From: Miltoncostaeales bacterium
GTDB taxonomy: Bacteria; Actinomycetota; Thermoleophilia; Miltoncostaeales; Miltoncostaeaceae
Assembly (NCBI GenBank): GCA_030829765.1
Contig: JAUROO010000076.1
Coordinates: 1 to 16,750 of the forward strand
Length of the DNA stretch: 16,750 nt
Direction of reading: 5' to 3'
The notes under the pieces were generated by a model. It made no database searches, was not told the DNA's origin, and saw only the letters and a list, made by a program, of their open reading frames with translations. Below are positions 1 through 6,989 of this stretch, piece after piece (position 1 is the first letter of the stretch; every line of letters starts with the position of its first letter). Made by a program: the position numbers and the translations under genes.

Positions 1-48
1 AGCGGTGAGTACGCGGAGTGGTATGCGCGCAACTATGCATCGCGCTGA
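1..48 (+). CDS. C-terminal tail of an unidentified protein (partial)
   Basis: The first reading frame is open from the window edge to a TGA at 46-48 and encodes SGEYAEWYARNYASR. The aromatic-rich, balanced composition looks more like real protein than the other two frames, one of which gives a Met/Arg/Thr-rich string. It converges on the serine protease gene, whose stop lies at 58-60, leaving a gap of only 9 bases. Fifteen residues are too few to assign a family, and the call rests on composition and on the tight convergent spacing. Confidence 0.4.
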   Translation, partial: SGEYAEWYARNYASR

Positions 49-57
49 CCCCGCCGG

Positions 58-1146
58 CTAGCGGATGCGCAGCCGCACCGGGTAGGTGGAGTAGTACCGC
101 ATGCCCGTGGTGACGTCCCGGATGTCGGCGTAGATGGTGAACACCTCGCCGGGCCGGTGGGCGTGGCGGTGCACTACGGCATAGCCACCGCATCGTCCCC
201 GCATGGTGCGCGATCGCGCCCCACTGAAGTGCCATCCGTACGATCCGTGAGCCGACTTGAAGCGCGTCACCACGCGGTGCCCGATGCCGCCGGACTGGCA
301 CCAGCGCATCATCAGCCGGGTCCACCTGGTGCCCGGTACCTGGCGTGCGGTGATGGAGGTGACCTCGGGAAGGCTCACGCGTGGATCACCGCCGGCGCGC
401 ACGTAGTCGATCCAGGTGCTGTAAGTGCCCACGTGCGTGTAGGCGGTGGGCGAGGAGTTGTCGCACCCCTCGGGACCGAACGACACCAGGCCGATGAGGA
501 TGCCCGCGTTCTCGAGGGGCCCGCCTGAGTCACCCCAGCACGCGGCGGCCTCGCTGGTGAAGGGCATGGTCCCGCAGATCGTTCCCCATGGAGCGCCGAT
601 CGCCTTGCACTGCGCAGGCGTGGATACCGAGATGCGCCCGGTCAGGAGGCCGTCGCTCCCCCCCGGTGCAGCCTCGGTGGCGCCCCATCCCGACACCCAG
701 CCGGATCCGGCATAGGAGGCCCGTGGGCCCCGCTGGTAGCGCTCCACGGCCGGGTGGATGGTGGGCGGAACCGGCCGGGCGAGGTGCACCAGGGCGATGT
801 CGTGTCCCCACCGCCGGGCGTCGTACAACGGGTACTGGGCGATCGCATCCACCACGTAACGGTCCGCCGGCCCCATGGCCGAGAGGGCCGTGCGCCCTGC
901 CGCCATGCCGATCTGTCCCGGCAGCATGCCGTCGGTGCAATGGGCGGCCGTGAGCACCCACTGCGGGTCGACCAGCGTGCCGGTGCAGAACTGCCCCGCG
1001 CGCCCGTCGTCGCGTCCGACTTCGAGCAGGGCGACCACGTGATCGCCCGTCTCCGGGTCGGCGGGACCGCCGCCCACCACCGCCGCCGCGGAGCCGCAGG
1101 CCCACAGCGCGAGTACGGCCACTAATGCCGCGATGATGCGGATCAC
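58..1146 (-). CDS. Secreted trypsin-fold (S1 family) serine protease with C-terminal extension
   Basis: This 362-residue protein starts at GTG. Residues 1-22 are a signal peptide; an LWAC motif at 14-17 could be a poor lipobox. VVGGG at 23-27 resembles the IVGG mature N-terminus of chymotrypsin-fold proteases. The triad is His69 (TAAHC), Asp116 (DIALV) and Ser207 (GDSGGP), with Asp206 able to bind the new N-terminus. The position equivalent to chymotrypsin 189 is Ala201, so cleavage after Arg/Lys is not expected. The protease domain ends near residue 250; about 110 further residues, rich in Arg, Tyr and His with two Cys, match nothing I recognise. The gene lies 21 bases after the TerC stop. 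It has no clear SD but has TACCGT (1159-1154) seven bases before the GTG, so it may have its own leaderless promoter as well as read-through from terC. The substrate is unknown. Confidence 0.9.
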   Translation of the reverse strand: MIRIIAALVAVLALWACGSAAAVVGGGPADPETGDHVVALLEVGRDDGRAGQFCTGTLVDPQWVLTAAHCTDGMLPGQIGMAAGRTALSAMGPADRYVVDAIAQYPLYDARRWGHDIALVHLARPVPPTIHPAVERYQRGPRASYAGSGWVSGWGATEAAPGGSDGLLTGRISVSTPAQCKAIGAPWGTICGTMPFTSEAAACWGDSGGPLENAGILIGLVSFGPEGCDNSSPTAYTHVGTYSTWIDYVRAGGDPRVSLPEVTSITARQVPGTRWTRLMMRWCQSGGIGHRVVTRFKSAHGSYGWHFSGARSRTMRGRCGGYAVVHRHAHRPGEVFTIYADIRDVTTGMRYYSTYPVRLRIR

Positions 1147-1153
1147 GCGATCG

Positions 1154-1159
1154 ACGGTA
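1154..1159 (-). promoter_or_regulatory. -10 box TACCGT, putative leaderless promoter of the protease gene
   Basis: TACCGT fits TANNNT and is followed by seven bases and then the GTG start codon. No SD precedes this start. The box lies between the TerC stop and the protease start, so it could drive the protease independently of the Mn riboswitch. No convincing -35 element is seen. Confidence 0.4.
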
Positions 1160-1167
1160 TCAGCGGC

Positions 1168-2136
1168 TCAGCCAGTAAAGGGCGAATCCGGGCGCGGGTC
1201 GCCGCCGCGCGTGGCCCGCAGCGACCAGACGATCGACGCCGCGAGGGCGCCCACGATCACCCCGAGGGACAGCCACACGGGCAACTTCCCCACGGGGGTC
1301 TCGGACAGGATCAGCTTGGCGCCGGCGAAGGCCAGGAGGAATGCCAGGCCGTAGTGCAGGTACACGAACCGGCGGAGCAGCCCCGCAAGGCAGAAGTACA
1401 GGGCGCGCAGGCCCAGCACCGCCATCGCAATCGACGCCCACACGATGAAGGTGTCGGTGGTGATTGCCAGCACGGCCGCCACGGAGTCCACGGCGAAGAT
1501 GAGATCGCTCGATTCGATCGCGATCAGGGCCACGAGCAGCATGGTCGCGGCACGGCGGCCGTTGATGCGCGTGAGGAACCGGTTGCCGTCATACCCCGGC
1601 GCGATCGGGATGATGCGCGCGAGCAGTCGCACCATCACATTGCCCCCGGGGTCTGCGTCGCCCTCGTGCCGGAAGGCCATCCGCCACCCGGTGACGATCA
1701 GGAACGCCCCGAGTACATAGGCGGTCCAGAATAATGCCGTGAGAAGGCTTGCTCCCACGAAGATGAAGACGAGCCGCATGCCGAGGGCACCGATGACCCC
1801 CCAGAACAGCACGCGGTGCTGGTAGCGGTCGGGCACCGCGAAGAAGCCGAAGATGAGGGCGAAGATGAAGACGTTGTCCACGGACAGCGCCTTCTCGATG
1901 AGGTACGCGGAGTAGTAGGTGAGCGCTGCATCGCCGCCCTTCCATGCCAGCAGCACCAGCCCGAACCCCAGGCCCGCGGCGATCCACACCCCGCTCCAGG
2001 CAAGCGCCTCGCGGAACGACACCACGTGATCGTCGCGGTGCAGGAAGAGGTCGATGCCGAGCATCACCACGATCCCGCCCGCAAGCGCAACCCATGCCCA
2101 CAGGGGTGCCGCCACGCCAATGGCCTCGTTCACCAC
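1168..2136 (-). CDS. TerC/Alx-family integral membrane protein, probable Mn2+ exporter
   Basis: This 322-residue polytopic membrane protein has about eight or nine hydrophobic segments. It carries the family hallmarks: EKALSVDNVFIFALIFGFF near residue 85, with the acidic pair in the membrane, and SSDLIFAVDSVAAVLAIT near residue 210. Several members (E. coli Alx, Bacillus MeeF/MeeY) export Mn2+, and others are linked to tellurite resistance. Here the Mn-sensing leader immediately upstream favours manganese export. GTG at 2136 follows a good SD (GGAGGAG); a second in-frame GTG at 2133 is an alternative. The serine protease gene follows after 21 bases. A paralogue lies at 7771-8694. Family assignment is firm; the transported metal is inferred. 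Confidence 0.93.
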   Translation of the reverse strand: MVNEAIGVAAPLWAWVALAGGIVVMLGIDLFLHRDDHVVSFREALAWSGVWIAAGLGFGLVLLAWKGGDAALTYYSAYLIEKALSVDNVFIFALIFGFFAVPDRYQHRVLFWGVIGALGMRLVFIFVGASLLTALFWTAYVLGAFLIVTGWRMAFRHEGDADPGGNVMVRLLARIIPIAPGYDGNRFLTRINGRRAATMLLVALIAIESSDLIFAVDSVAAVLAITTDTFIVWASIAMAVLGLRALYFCLAGLLRRFVYLHYGLAFLLAFAGAKLILSETPVGKLPVWLSLGVIVGALAASIVWSLRATRGGDPRPDSPFTG

Positions 2137-2167
2137 GCCCGCTCCTCCGCCCGATCAGATCTCATCG

Positions 2168-2262
2168 AGCCGAGGTCTCCCCCACCCGTGGCGGGCGGCG
2201 CGGCCGGGACCCCGGAGGGTCCGTAATGACGACCTGCGCCGGTCGGGGTACTCCCCTTGGCT
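2168..2262 (-). ncRNA. yybP-ykoY manganese riboswitch in the terC leader
   Basis: On the minus strand the RNA begins AGCCAAGGGGAGUACC (2262-2247), has the internal motif GUCGUCAUUACGG (2233-2221) and ends GGGGGAGACCUCGGCU (2183-2168). These match in order the conserved parts of the yybP-ykoY class: the GGGGAGUA loop, the CAUUACGG-like loop and GAGACCUUGGC. AGCCAAGG at the 5' end pairs with CCUCGGCU at the 3' end to form P1, with one mismatch. This class senses Mn2+ and typically controls terC-type and mntP genes. It ends 31 bases before the terC GTG, close to the SD, so control of translation is plausible. I see no obvious intrinsic terminator. Confidence 0.9.
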
Positions 2263-2268
2263 GCGGAA

Positions 2269-2274
2269 ACCCTA
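2269..2274 (-). promoter_or_regulatory. -10 box TAGGGT for the riboswitch-terC transcript
   Basis: TAGGGT fits TANNNT, and its first three bases are the stop codon of the acetyltransferase gene. Six bases further downstream is A2262, the first base of riboswitch stem P1, so the predicted transcript would start exactly at the aptamer. No clear -35 box is seen. Confidence 0.5.
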
Positions 2275-2967
2275 CTGGTTCCCGAGCAGTTCCTCCTCGG
2301 GCACGTCACGCCAGACGCGCGCGGGCAGGCCCGCCACCAGCTTGCCAGCGGGGATGTCCTTGGTCACGAGCGCGCCGGCGGCCACGAAGGCCTCCTCGCC
2401 GATCTCGATGCCCGGCAGGATCACCACGCCACCGCCGATGCGCGCGGCGCGGCGGATGGTGGCGCCGCGCAGCAGCCCGTGCCGTGCCTCGGTCCGGCCC
2501 ATGAAGTTGTCGTTGGTGGTGGTGACGCAGGGCGCGATGAACACGTCGTCCTCGAGCGTGGACAGGCGCGTGATGTACGAGTTGCTCTGTATCGAGCACC
2601 GTGCGCCGATGTCCACCTGGTTCTCGATGCACACGCCGCGTCCCACGCCGCAGTCCTCCCCGATGGTCACGTTCTCGCGCACGAATGCCTGATCACCGAT
2701 GACCGTCCCCGCGCCGATGGAGGTGCCGGCGAAGATCACGGCACCCGAGCACACGGTGACGCCCGCGCCCAGCACCAGGCCCGGGAGCTCCTTGGCCTTC
2801 GCCGTCGAGCGACGGGCGAGCTTCGGGGTCTTCCCCAGCACCACGTTGTCCTGGATCACGCATCCCGCGCCGATGACGGTGCCGGCGTGCACCACCACGT
2901 TGGCGCCGATGTCGGCGTCGTCCGCGATCTTCACGCCCTCGCCCACCACAAGGTTCTCGCGGCTCAT
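2272..2967 (-). CDS. Left-handed beta-helix N-acetyltransferase, WbpD-like
   Basis: This 231-residue protein is built almost entirely of hexapeptide repeats (VGEGVKIADDADIGANVVV and onward), the left-handed beta-helix of acetyl-CoA-dependent acyltransferases. The stretch APCVTTTNDNF near residue 145 and the ending GALVTKDIPAG-GLPARVW resemble WbpD and other acetyltransferases that acetylate the 3-amino group of UDP-GlcNAc(3NH2)A. The ATG at 2967 is chosen because it has a good SD (GGAAGGGG, 7 bases) and overlaps the preceding oxidoreductase stop as ATGA; the same frame is open further upstream but that part is antisense-like and Arg/Gly-rich. Close coupling to a WbpB-like oxidoreductase and a WbpA-like dehydrogenase supports the role. 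Substrate is inferred from family and neighbours. Confidence 0.85.
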   Translation of the reverse strand: MSRENLVVGEGVKIADDADIGANVVVHAGTVIGAGCVIQDNVVLGKTPKLARRSTAKAKELPGLVLGAGVTVCSGAVIFAGTSIGAGTVIGDQAFVRENVTIGEDCGVGRGVCIENQVDIGARCSIQSNSYITRLSTLEDDVFIAPCVTTTNDNFMGRTEARHGLLRGATIRRAARIGGGVVILPGIEIGEEAFVAAGALVTKDIPAGKLVAGLPARVWRDVPEEELLGNQ

Positions 2968-3992
2968 CGGGATGCCCCTTCCAGGGTCACGGGCCGGCCG
3001 TTCTCGGCCAGCGACCTGTCCATTGCCTCGAGCACCTCGACGGTGGCCAGGCCCGCCCGGGCGTCGGCGACCGGCGCCGTGCCCGTGCGGATGCAGTCGA
3101 GGAAGTGCTGGCACACCAGTCGCAGGGGCTCGGCCGCATCGATCTTCGGGCTGAAGATGTCGCCGGAGCGCACCTGGATGTACTCGCCGTACTCACCGGT
3201 GCGCGGCACCGGGCCCTTGTCGTACACGGTGATCTTGCGCTCGCTCTCCATGTCGTCGAACACCACCATGCGCTCGGAGCCGATGACGGTCATGCGGCGC
3301 ATCTTGTGCGGGTCGAGCCACGAGAGGTGCAGGTGGCCGGTGATGCCGCTCTCGAACAGGATGCGGCCGAACACCACGTCCTCCACGCCGTCCTGCAGGT
3401 AGCAGGCCCCGGTGGCGGACACCTCCACGGCGCGCTCACCCACCAGGTGGAGCATCACGCTGATGTCGTGCGGTCCCAGGCTCCACAGGGCGTTCTCGTC
3501 CTTGCGCACGATCCCCAGGTTCAGGCGGTTGCCATACAGGTAGAAGACCTCGCCGAGGTGGCCCGAGTCCACGAGCTCCTTCACCTTCGTCACCCCGGGG
3601 TGAAGGACGAGGAGGTGGTCGACCATGCAGGTGACGCCCGCCGTCTCGGCGGCATCGGCCACCTCGCGCGCGTCCGCGGCGGTGAGTGCAAGCGGCTTCT
3701 CCACGAACACATGCTTTCCGGCCGCGATCGCGCGGAGCGCGAGTGCTGCGTGGGTGGGCACGGGCGTCGCGATGACCACGGCATCGGTGCCCGGGTCGGA
3801 GAGCACCTCGTCCAGGTCGGTCGTGAAGCGCGTGCGGGGGAATGCGCCGCGGTGGCGCTCGAGCAGCGCCTCGTCCAGGTCGCACGCCCACCGGAGTTCC
3901 GACCCCTCGATGCGGTCGAAGTTCCGCGCGAGGTTCGGGCCCCAGTAGGACATCCCCACCACGGCCACCTGAAGCGGCGCTACAGAGTCCAC
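2964..3992 (-). CDS. Gfo/Idh/MocA-family NAD-dependent oxidoreductase, WbpB-like
   Basis: This 342-residue protein has an N-terminal Rossmann fold (VAVVGMSYWGPNLARNF, residues 9-25) in which the usual second glycine is Ser15. VEKPLAL at 97-103 holds the family Lys, and LWSLGPHDISVML with its His lies near 170. The C-terminal alpha/beta domain is typical. In the Wbp pathway WbpB oxidises the 3-hydroxyl of UDP-GlcNAcA to a ketone for transamination. GTG at 3992 has a strong SD (GAGGGGAG) and overlaps the end of the dehydrogenase gene by 13 bases; the stop overlaps the acetyltransferase start as ATGA. The three genes therefore look like one translationally coupled unit. The 3-oxidase role is inferred from neighbours; the family is clear. 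Confidence 0.88.
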   Translation of the reverse strand: MDSVAPLQVAVVGMSYWGPNLARNFDRIEGSELRWACDLDEALLERHRGAFPRTRFTTDLDEVLSDPGTDAVVIATPVPTHAALALRAIAAGKHVFVEKPLALTAADAREVADAAETAGVTCMVDHLLVLHPGVTKVKELVDSGHLGEVFYLYGNRLNLGIVRKDENALWSLGPHDISVMLHLVGERAVEVSATGACYLQDGVEDVVFGRILFESGITGHLHLSWLDPHKMRRMTVIGSERMVVFDDMESERKITVYDKGPVPRTGEYGEYIQVRSGDIFSPKIDAAEPLRLVCQHFLDCIRTGTAPVADARAGLATVEVLEAMDRSLAENGRPVTLEGASR

Positions 3993-5260
3993 ACGTTCTC
4001 CCCTCGCGGAACGGCGTTGCGGAAGTCCACCACGAGCCGGCTGGCATCGGCGACGCGCTGCCAGTCGATGCCCGAGTGGGCGGTCACCACCACCACCGCA
4101 TCCGCCGCGGCCAGCGCGTCGTCGTCCAGGGGCACGCTGGCCATCGCGTGGTCGAGGCCATGCCCGGGCTCGAGCCGCGGTACGTGCGGGTCGTGGTAGC
4201 TCACCTCGGCGCCGCGCTCGTGCAGCAGCGAGATCACCTTGAGGGCCGGGCTCTCGCGCATGTCGTTGACGTCGGCCTTGTAGGCCACGCCGATCACCAG
4301 CACGCGTGAGCCCTTCAGTGACTTCTCGTGCTCGTTCAGCGCCCGCGCGAGCTTCGCCACGCAGAAGTAGGGCATCTGCGAGTTGATCTTCCCCGCCAAC
4401 TCGATGAACTCGGTGTGGAAGTCGTACTCGCGGGCCTTCCACGTGAGGTAGAAGGGGTCGATCGGGATGCAGTGCCCGCCGAGGCCCGGCCCGGGGCGGA
4501 AGGGCATGTAGCCGAAGGGCTTCGTGGCCGCGGCGTCGATGACCTCCCACACGTCCACGCCCATGCGGTCGCAGAGGATCGCCGTCTCGTTGACCAGGGC
4601 GATGTTCACGCTGCGAAACACGTTCTCGAGGATCTTGGTCATCTCGGCCACCTCGGGGGTGGACACCGGTACGAGGCTGTCGAAGGCCTGCCCGTACACC
4701 TGCATCACGCGCTCGGTGCACGCCGGCGTGAGGCCGCCCACCACCTTCGGCGTGGACCGGGTGGTCCAGTCCTCGCGGCCGGGATCCACGCGTTCGGGAC
4801 TGAAGGCCAGGTGGAAGTCGCGACCCGCCGCGAGCCCGTAGCCCTCCAGGATCGGCGCAAGTTCCTCGCGTGTGGTGCCCGGGTACGTCGTGCTCTCCAG
4901 CACCACCAGCTGGCCCTTCTGCAGCCGGGGCGCGATGTCCCGGGCGGCGCCGAGCACGGCGCCCAGGTCGGGCTCGCGGTGCTCATCCAGCGGGGTGGGG
5001 AGGCAGATGATGATGGCCTCGAGCCCCGGCAGCTCATCCAGGTCGGTGGCGGCGCGGATCAGGCCCTGCTCCACCAAGGGCGCCAGCCGCCCCGAGGGGA
5101 CGTCCTCGATGTGGGAGGTTCCTGCGTTGATCGCGGCCACCTTCGCGTCCACGACGTCGAGTCCCAGCACCGGGACACCGGCCTCGGCGAACACGACGGC
5201 CAGCGGCAGGCCCACATAGCCGATGCCGATGACGCCGACGCGCGGGGTTGGGGGGCTCAC
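3980..5260 (-). CDS. Nucleotide-sugar 6-dehydrogenase, WbpA type (probable UDP-GlcNAc dehydrogenase)
   Basis: This 426-residue protein contains the NAD-binding motif VGVIGIGYVGLPLA (8-21), LESTTYPGTT (121-130), SPERVDPG (154-161), Lys209 and Asn213 in the central helix and catalytic Cys264 in GPGLGGHCIPIDP. These are the full set for the UDP-glucose/UDP-GlcNAc/UDP-ManNAc dehydrogenase family, which oxidises C6 to a carboxylate. KPFGYMPFRPGPGLGGHC resembles WbpA more than UDP-glucose dehydrogenase. The GTG at 5260 is chosen for its SD (GGGAGG, 5 bases) and because the Rossmann fold begins right after it; the frame upstream is antisense to the plus-strand membrane gene. It heads the three-gene unit with WbpB- and WbpD-like genes. 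UDP-ManNAc (WecC-like) activity is the main alternative. Confidence 0.9.
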   Translation of the reverse strand: MSPPTPRVGVIGIGYVGLPLAVVFAEAGVPVLGLDVVDAKVAAINAGTSHIEDVPSGRLAPLVEQGLIRAATDLDELPGLEAIIICLPTPLDEHREPDLGAVLGAARDIAPRLQKGQLVVLESTTYPGTTREELAPILEGYGLAAGRDFHLAFSPERVDPGREDWTTRSTPKVVGGLTPACTERVMQVYGQAFDSLVPVSTPEVAEMTKILENVFRSVNIALVNETAILCDRMGVDVWEVIDAAATKPFGYMPFRPGPGLGGHCIPIDPFYLTWKAREYDFHTEFIELAGKINSQMPYFCVAKLARALNEHEKSLKGSRVLVIGVAYKADVNDMRESPALKVISLLHERGAEVSYHDPHVPRLEPGHGLDHAMASVPLDDDALAAADAVVVVTAHSGIDWQRVADASRLVVDFRNAVPRGENVWTL

Positions 5261-5304
5261 AGGGCCCTCCCGGGGATGTTCATTCTCGGCACAGGCAGCG
5301 GCGG

Positions 5305-5311
5305 TATCGTA
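5305..5311. promoter_or_regulatory. Overlapping divergent -10 boxes
   Basis: TATCGT (5305-5310, plus strand) is followed by seven bases and the ATG of the plus-strand membrane gene, with no SD, fitting a leaderless promoter. On the minus strand TACGAT (5311-5306) overlaps it and could drive the sugar operon with a leader of about 40 nt that includes the dehydrogenase SD. No clear -35 boxes are seen on either side. Confidence 0.4.
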
Positions 5312-5317
5312 GTCACT

Positions 5318-5914
5318 ATGGCCGATGCGGCGCTGGCGGGGCTCCCCCGCATCGTGCGTGCCGACGACGAGATCCGCTGGCGGGGGCAGGTGCTGACCTC
5401 GCTGGGGCTCGCCTCGCTCGCGTTCTGGATCATCCTGTGGCTGGTCGAGGGCCCTGTGGAGCCGCTCGCCGCCGGCAGCGTGTTCGCAGCGGCGTTGGTG
5501 CTGGCGCTGGTCCTCGGCACCATCACCAGCCGCCGCCGGGTGGCGCACGGGATGCTCACCCTGCGCCCGCCCCGCTCGATGGTGCACGAGACCATGGCCG
5601 ATGCGCGGGAGCGCCGCGCGCGCGCCGCGACCGTCATGTTCCTCGGCGTGGGCATTTTGCTGCTGCTTGACACGTTGGTGAGTCAGATCGGGGCCACGGC
5701 AGCGCTGGTCGCCGGCGCCGCCATCGGCATGGGCGTTGTCGACCGCCTCGAGGCGCGGCGCTGGCAGCGCGCCGAGGACGAGCGCGACTCGCGAATCTTC
5801 CTGCTGCTCCGTCCCAACGCGCTCATCGCGCGCATGGGCGTGCAGGATGCCTATGAGCTGCCGCGCGCGCGCTCCGGGGACGACGACGCGCCATCGCCGG
5901 GTATGTTCATCTAG
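5318..5914 (+). CDS. Membrane protein of unknown function
   Basis: I do not recognise this 198-residue protein. It has two pairs of hydrophobic segments, roughly residues 27-42 with 50-67 and 104-121 with 125-140, separated by a basic stretch (TSRRRVAHG; DARERRARAA). A charged tail follows (RLEARRWQRAEDERDSR), ending in an Asp-rich segment. The internal symmetry suggests a duplicated two-helix unit. The start is ATG 5318, seven bases after a TATCGT box and without an SD. It lies opposite to, and between, the WbpA-like and WbpI-like genes, and its TAG overlaps the epimerase TAG on the shared palindrome CTAG at 5911-5914. Its relation to the sugar pathway is unknown. Confidence 0.75.
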   Translation: MADAALAGLPRIVRADDEIRWRGQVLTSLGLASLAFWIILWLVEGPVEPLAAGSVFAAALVLALVLGTITSRRRVAHGMLTLRPPRSMVHETMADARERRARAATVMFLGVGILLLLDTLVSQIGATAALVAGAAIGMGVVDRLEARRWQRAEDERDSRIFLLLRPNALIARMGVQDAYELPRARSGDDDAPSPGMFI

Positions 5915-6981
5915 CCGAGTTCCTGCTCCACGGCGCGCGCGATGGCCTCCGCCGCGTGCCCGTCGCCGTAGTACGGCGGCCGCTCCGCCGGCATCGACAG
6001 GTCGGCCAGCGCCGCGCCCACCCGCGCGGCATCCATGCCGGTGAGGGCATTGAAGCCACCGTTCACGGTCTCGACCCACTCGGTGGTGTCGCGCAGGGTG
6101 ATGCAGGGGATGCCGTGGAAGTAGGCCTCCTTCTGCACCCCGCCGGAATCGGTTACCACCGCGCGGGCGTTCATCAGGAGATTCGTGAAGTCCAGGTACC
6201 CAACCGGCGGCGCCAGCACGAGGCCCGGTACCTGCGCAAGGGCATCCCAGCGTCCCGCGGGCTGGAGCTTGGCGCGCGTGCGCGGATGCACCGGGAACAC
6301 CGCCGGCTGGCCGAGCGAGGAGAGCACGTCGACCATGGTGTCGAGCGCCTCCGCGGTGTCGGTGGCCGCTGCCCGGTGGACCGTGACCAGCAGGTAGCCG
6401 CCGGGCTCCAGCCCCAGGGCGGTCGGCCCGGGCCGCGCCGCGGCGAGCGGCGCGAACATGCGGCTGGCATCGAACATGACATCACCCACCAGGTGCACGC
6501 CCCGCGTGATGCCCTCGGCCGCCAGGTTGTCCACCGCCTGCCGGGTGGGGCACAGCAGCACATCGGAAAGGTGGTCGGTGACCACCCGGTTCTGCTCCTC
6601 GGGCATGGACCGGTCGAACGAGCGCAGCCCCGCCTCGACGTGGGCGAGGGGGATGCCGCTCTTCGCCGCGGTCAGCGCCCCGGCGAGGGTGGTAGTGGTG
6701 TCGCCGTACACCAGCACGGCATCGGGCCGCTCGTCGTGCAGCACGTGCTCGAACCGCTCCATCATGATCGCCAGTTGTCGCACGGGCGTTCCCGGGCCCA
6801 CGTCCAGCGCATGATCGGGGCTGGGAATGCCGAGCTCGTCGAAGAACAGGTCGGCGAGCTCCGGGTCGTAGTGCTGGCCGGAGTGCACCAGCACCTCATC
6901 GCCCAGCGTCCGGAGCGCCGCGCACAGCGGGGCAGCCTTCACGAATTGCGGCCGGTTACCGACCAGGGACACGATGCGCAC
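5911..6981 (-). CDS. Non-hydrolysing UDP-GlcNAc 2-epimerase, WecB/WbpI family
   Basis: This 356-residue GT-B-like epimerase has GNRPQFVKAAP (8-18), Asp94 in VYGDTTTT, His114 and Glu116 in HVEAGLR, the acidic pair in MPEEQNR (126-132), and C-terminal DSGGVQKEA and LRDTTEWVET. These are the active-site motifs of the family that inverts C2 of UDP-GlcNAc or its 2,3-diacetamido uronate derivative. The GxRPQF(I/V)K form is typical of the WbpI-type branch, whereas WecB usually has GTRPE. With WbpA-, WbpB- and WbpD-like genes nearby it would complete UDP-ManNAc3NAcA synthesis. GTG at 6981 follows GGAG by five bases and lies 8 bases after the CcdA stop, so the two are probably cotranscribed. Exact substrate is inferred. 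Confidence 0.9.
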   Translation of the reverse strand: MRIVSLVGNRPQFVKAAPLCAALRTLGDEVLVHSGQHYDPELADLFFDELGIPSPDHALDVGPGTPVRQLAIMMERFEHVLHDERPDAVLVYGDTTTTLAGALTAAKSGIPLAHVEAGLRSFDRSMPEEQNRVVTDHLSDVLLCPTRQAVDNLAAEGITRGVHLVGDVMFDASRMFAPLAAARPGPTALGLEPGGYLLVTVHRAAATDTAEALDTMVDVLSSLGQPAVFPVHPRTRAKLQPAGRWDALAQVPGLVLAPPVGYLDFTNLLMNARAVVTDSGGVQKEAYFHGIPCITLRDTTEWVETVNGGFNALTGMDAARVGAALADLSMPAERPPYYGDGHAAEAIARAVEQELG

Positions 6982-6989
6982 GAGGACTC

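Noticed and set aside
2257..5317. Long plus-strand frames opposite the sugar genes, and the upstream part of the frame containing the 5318 membrane gene
   Set aside because: Products are His/Ala/Arg-rich mirror images of the minus-strand genes. Only the part after ATG 5318 has membrane-protein character.
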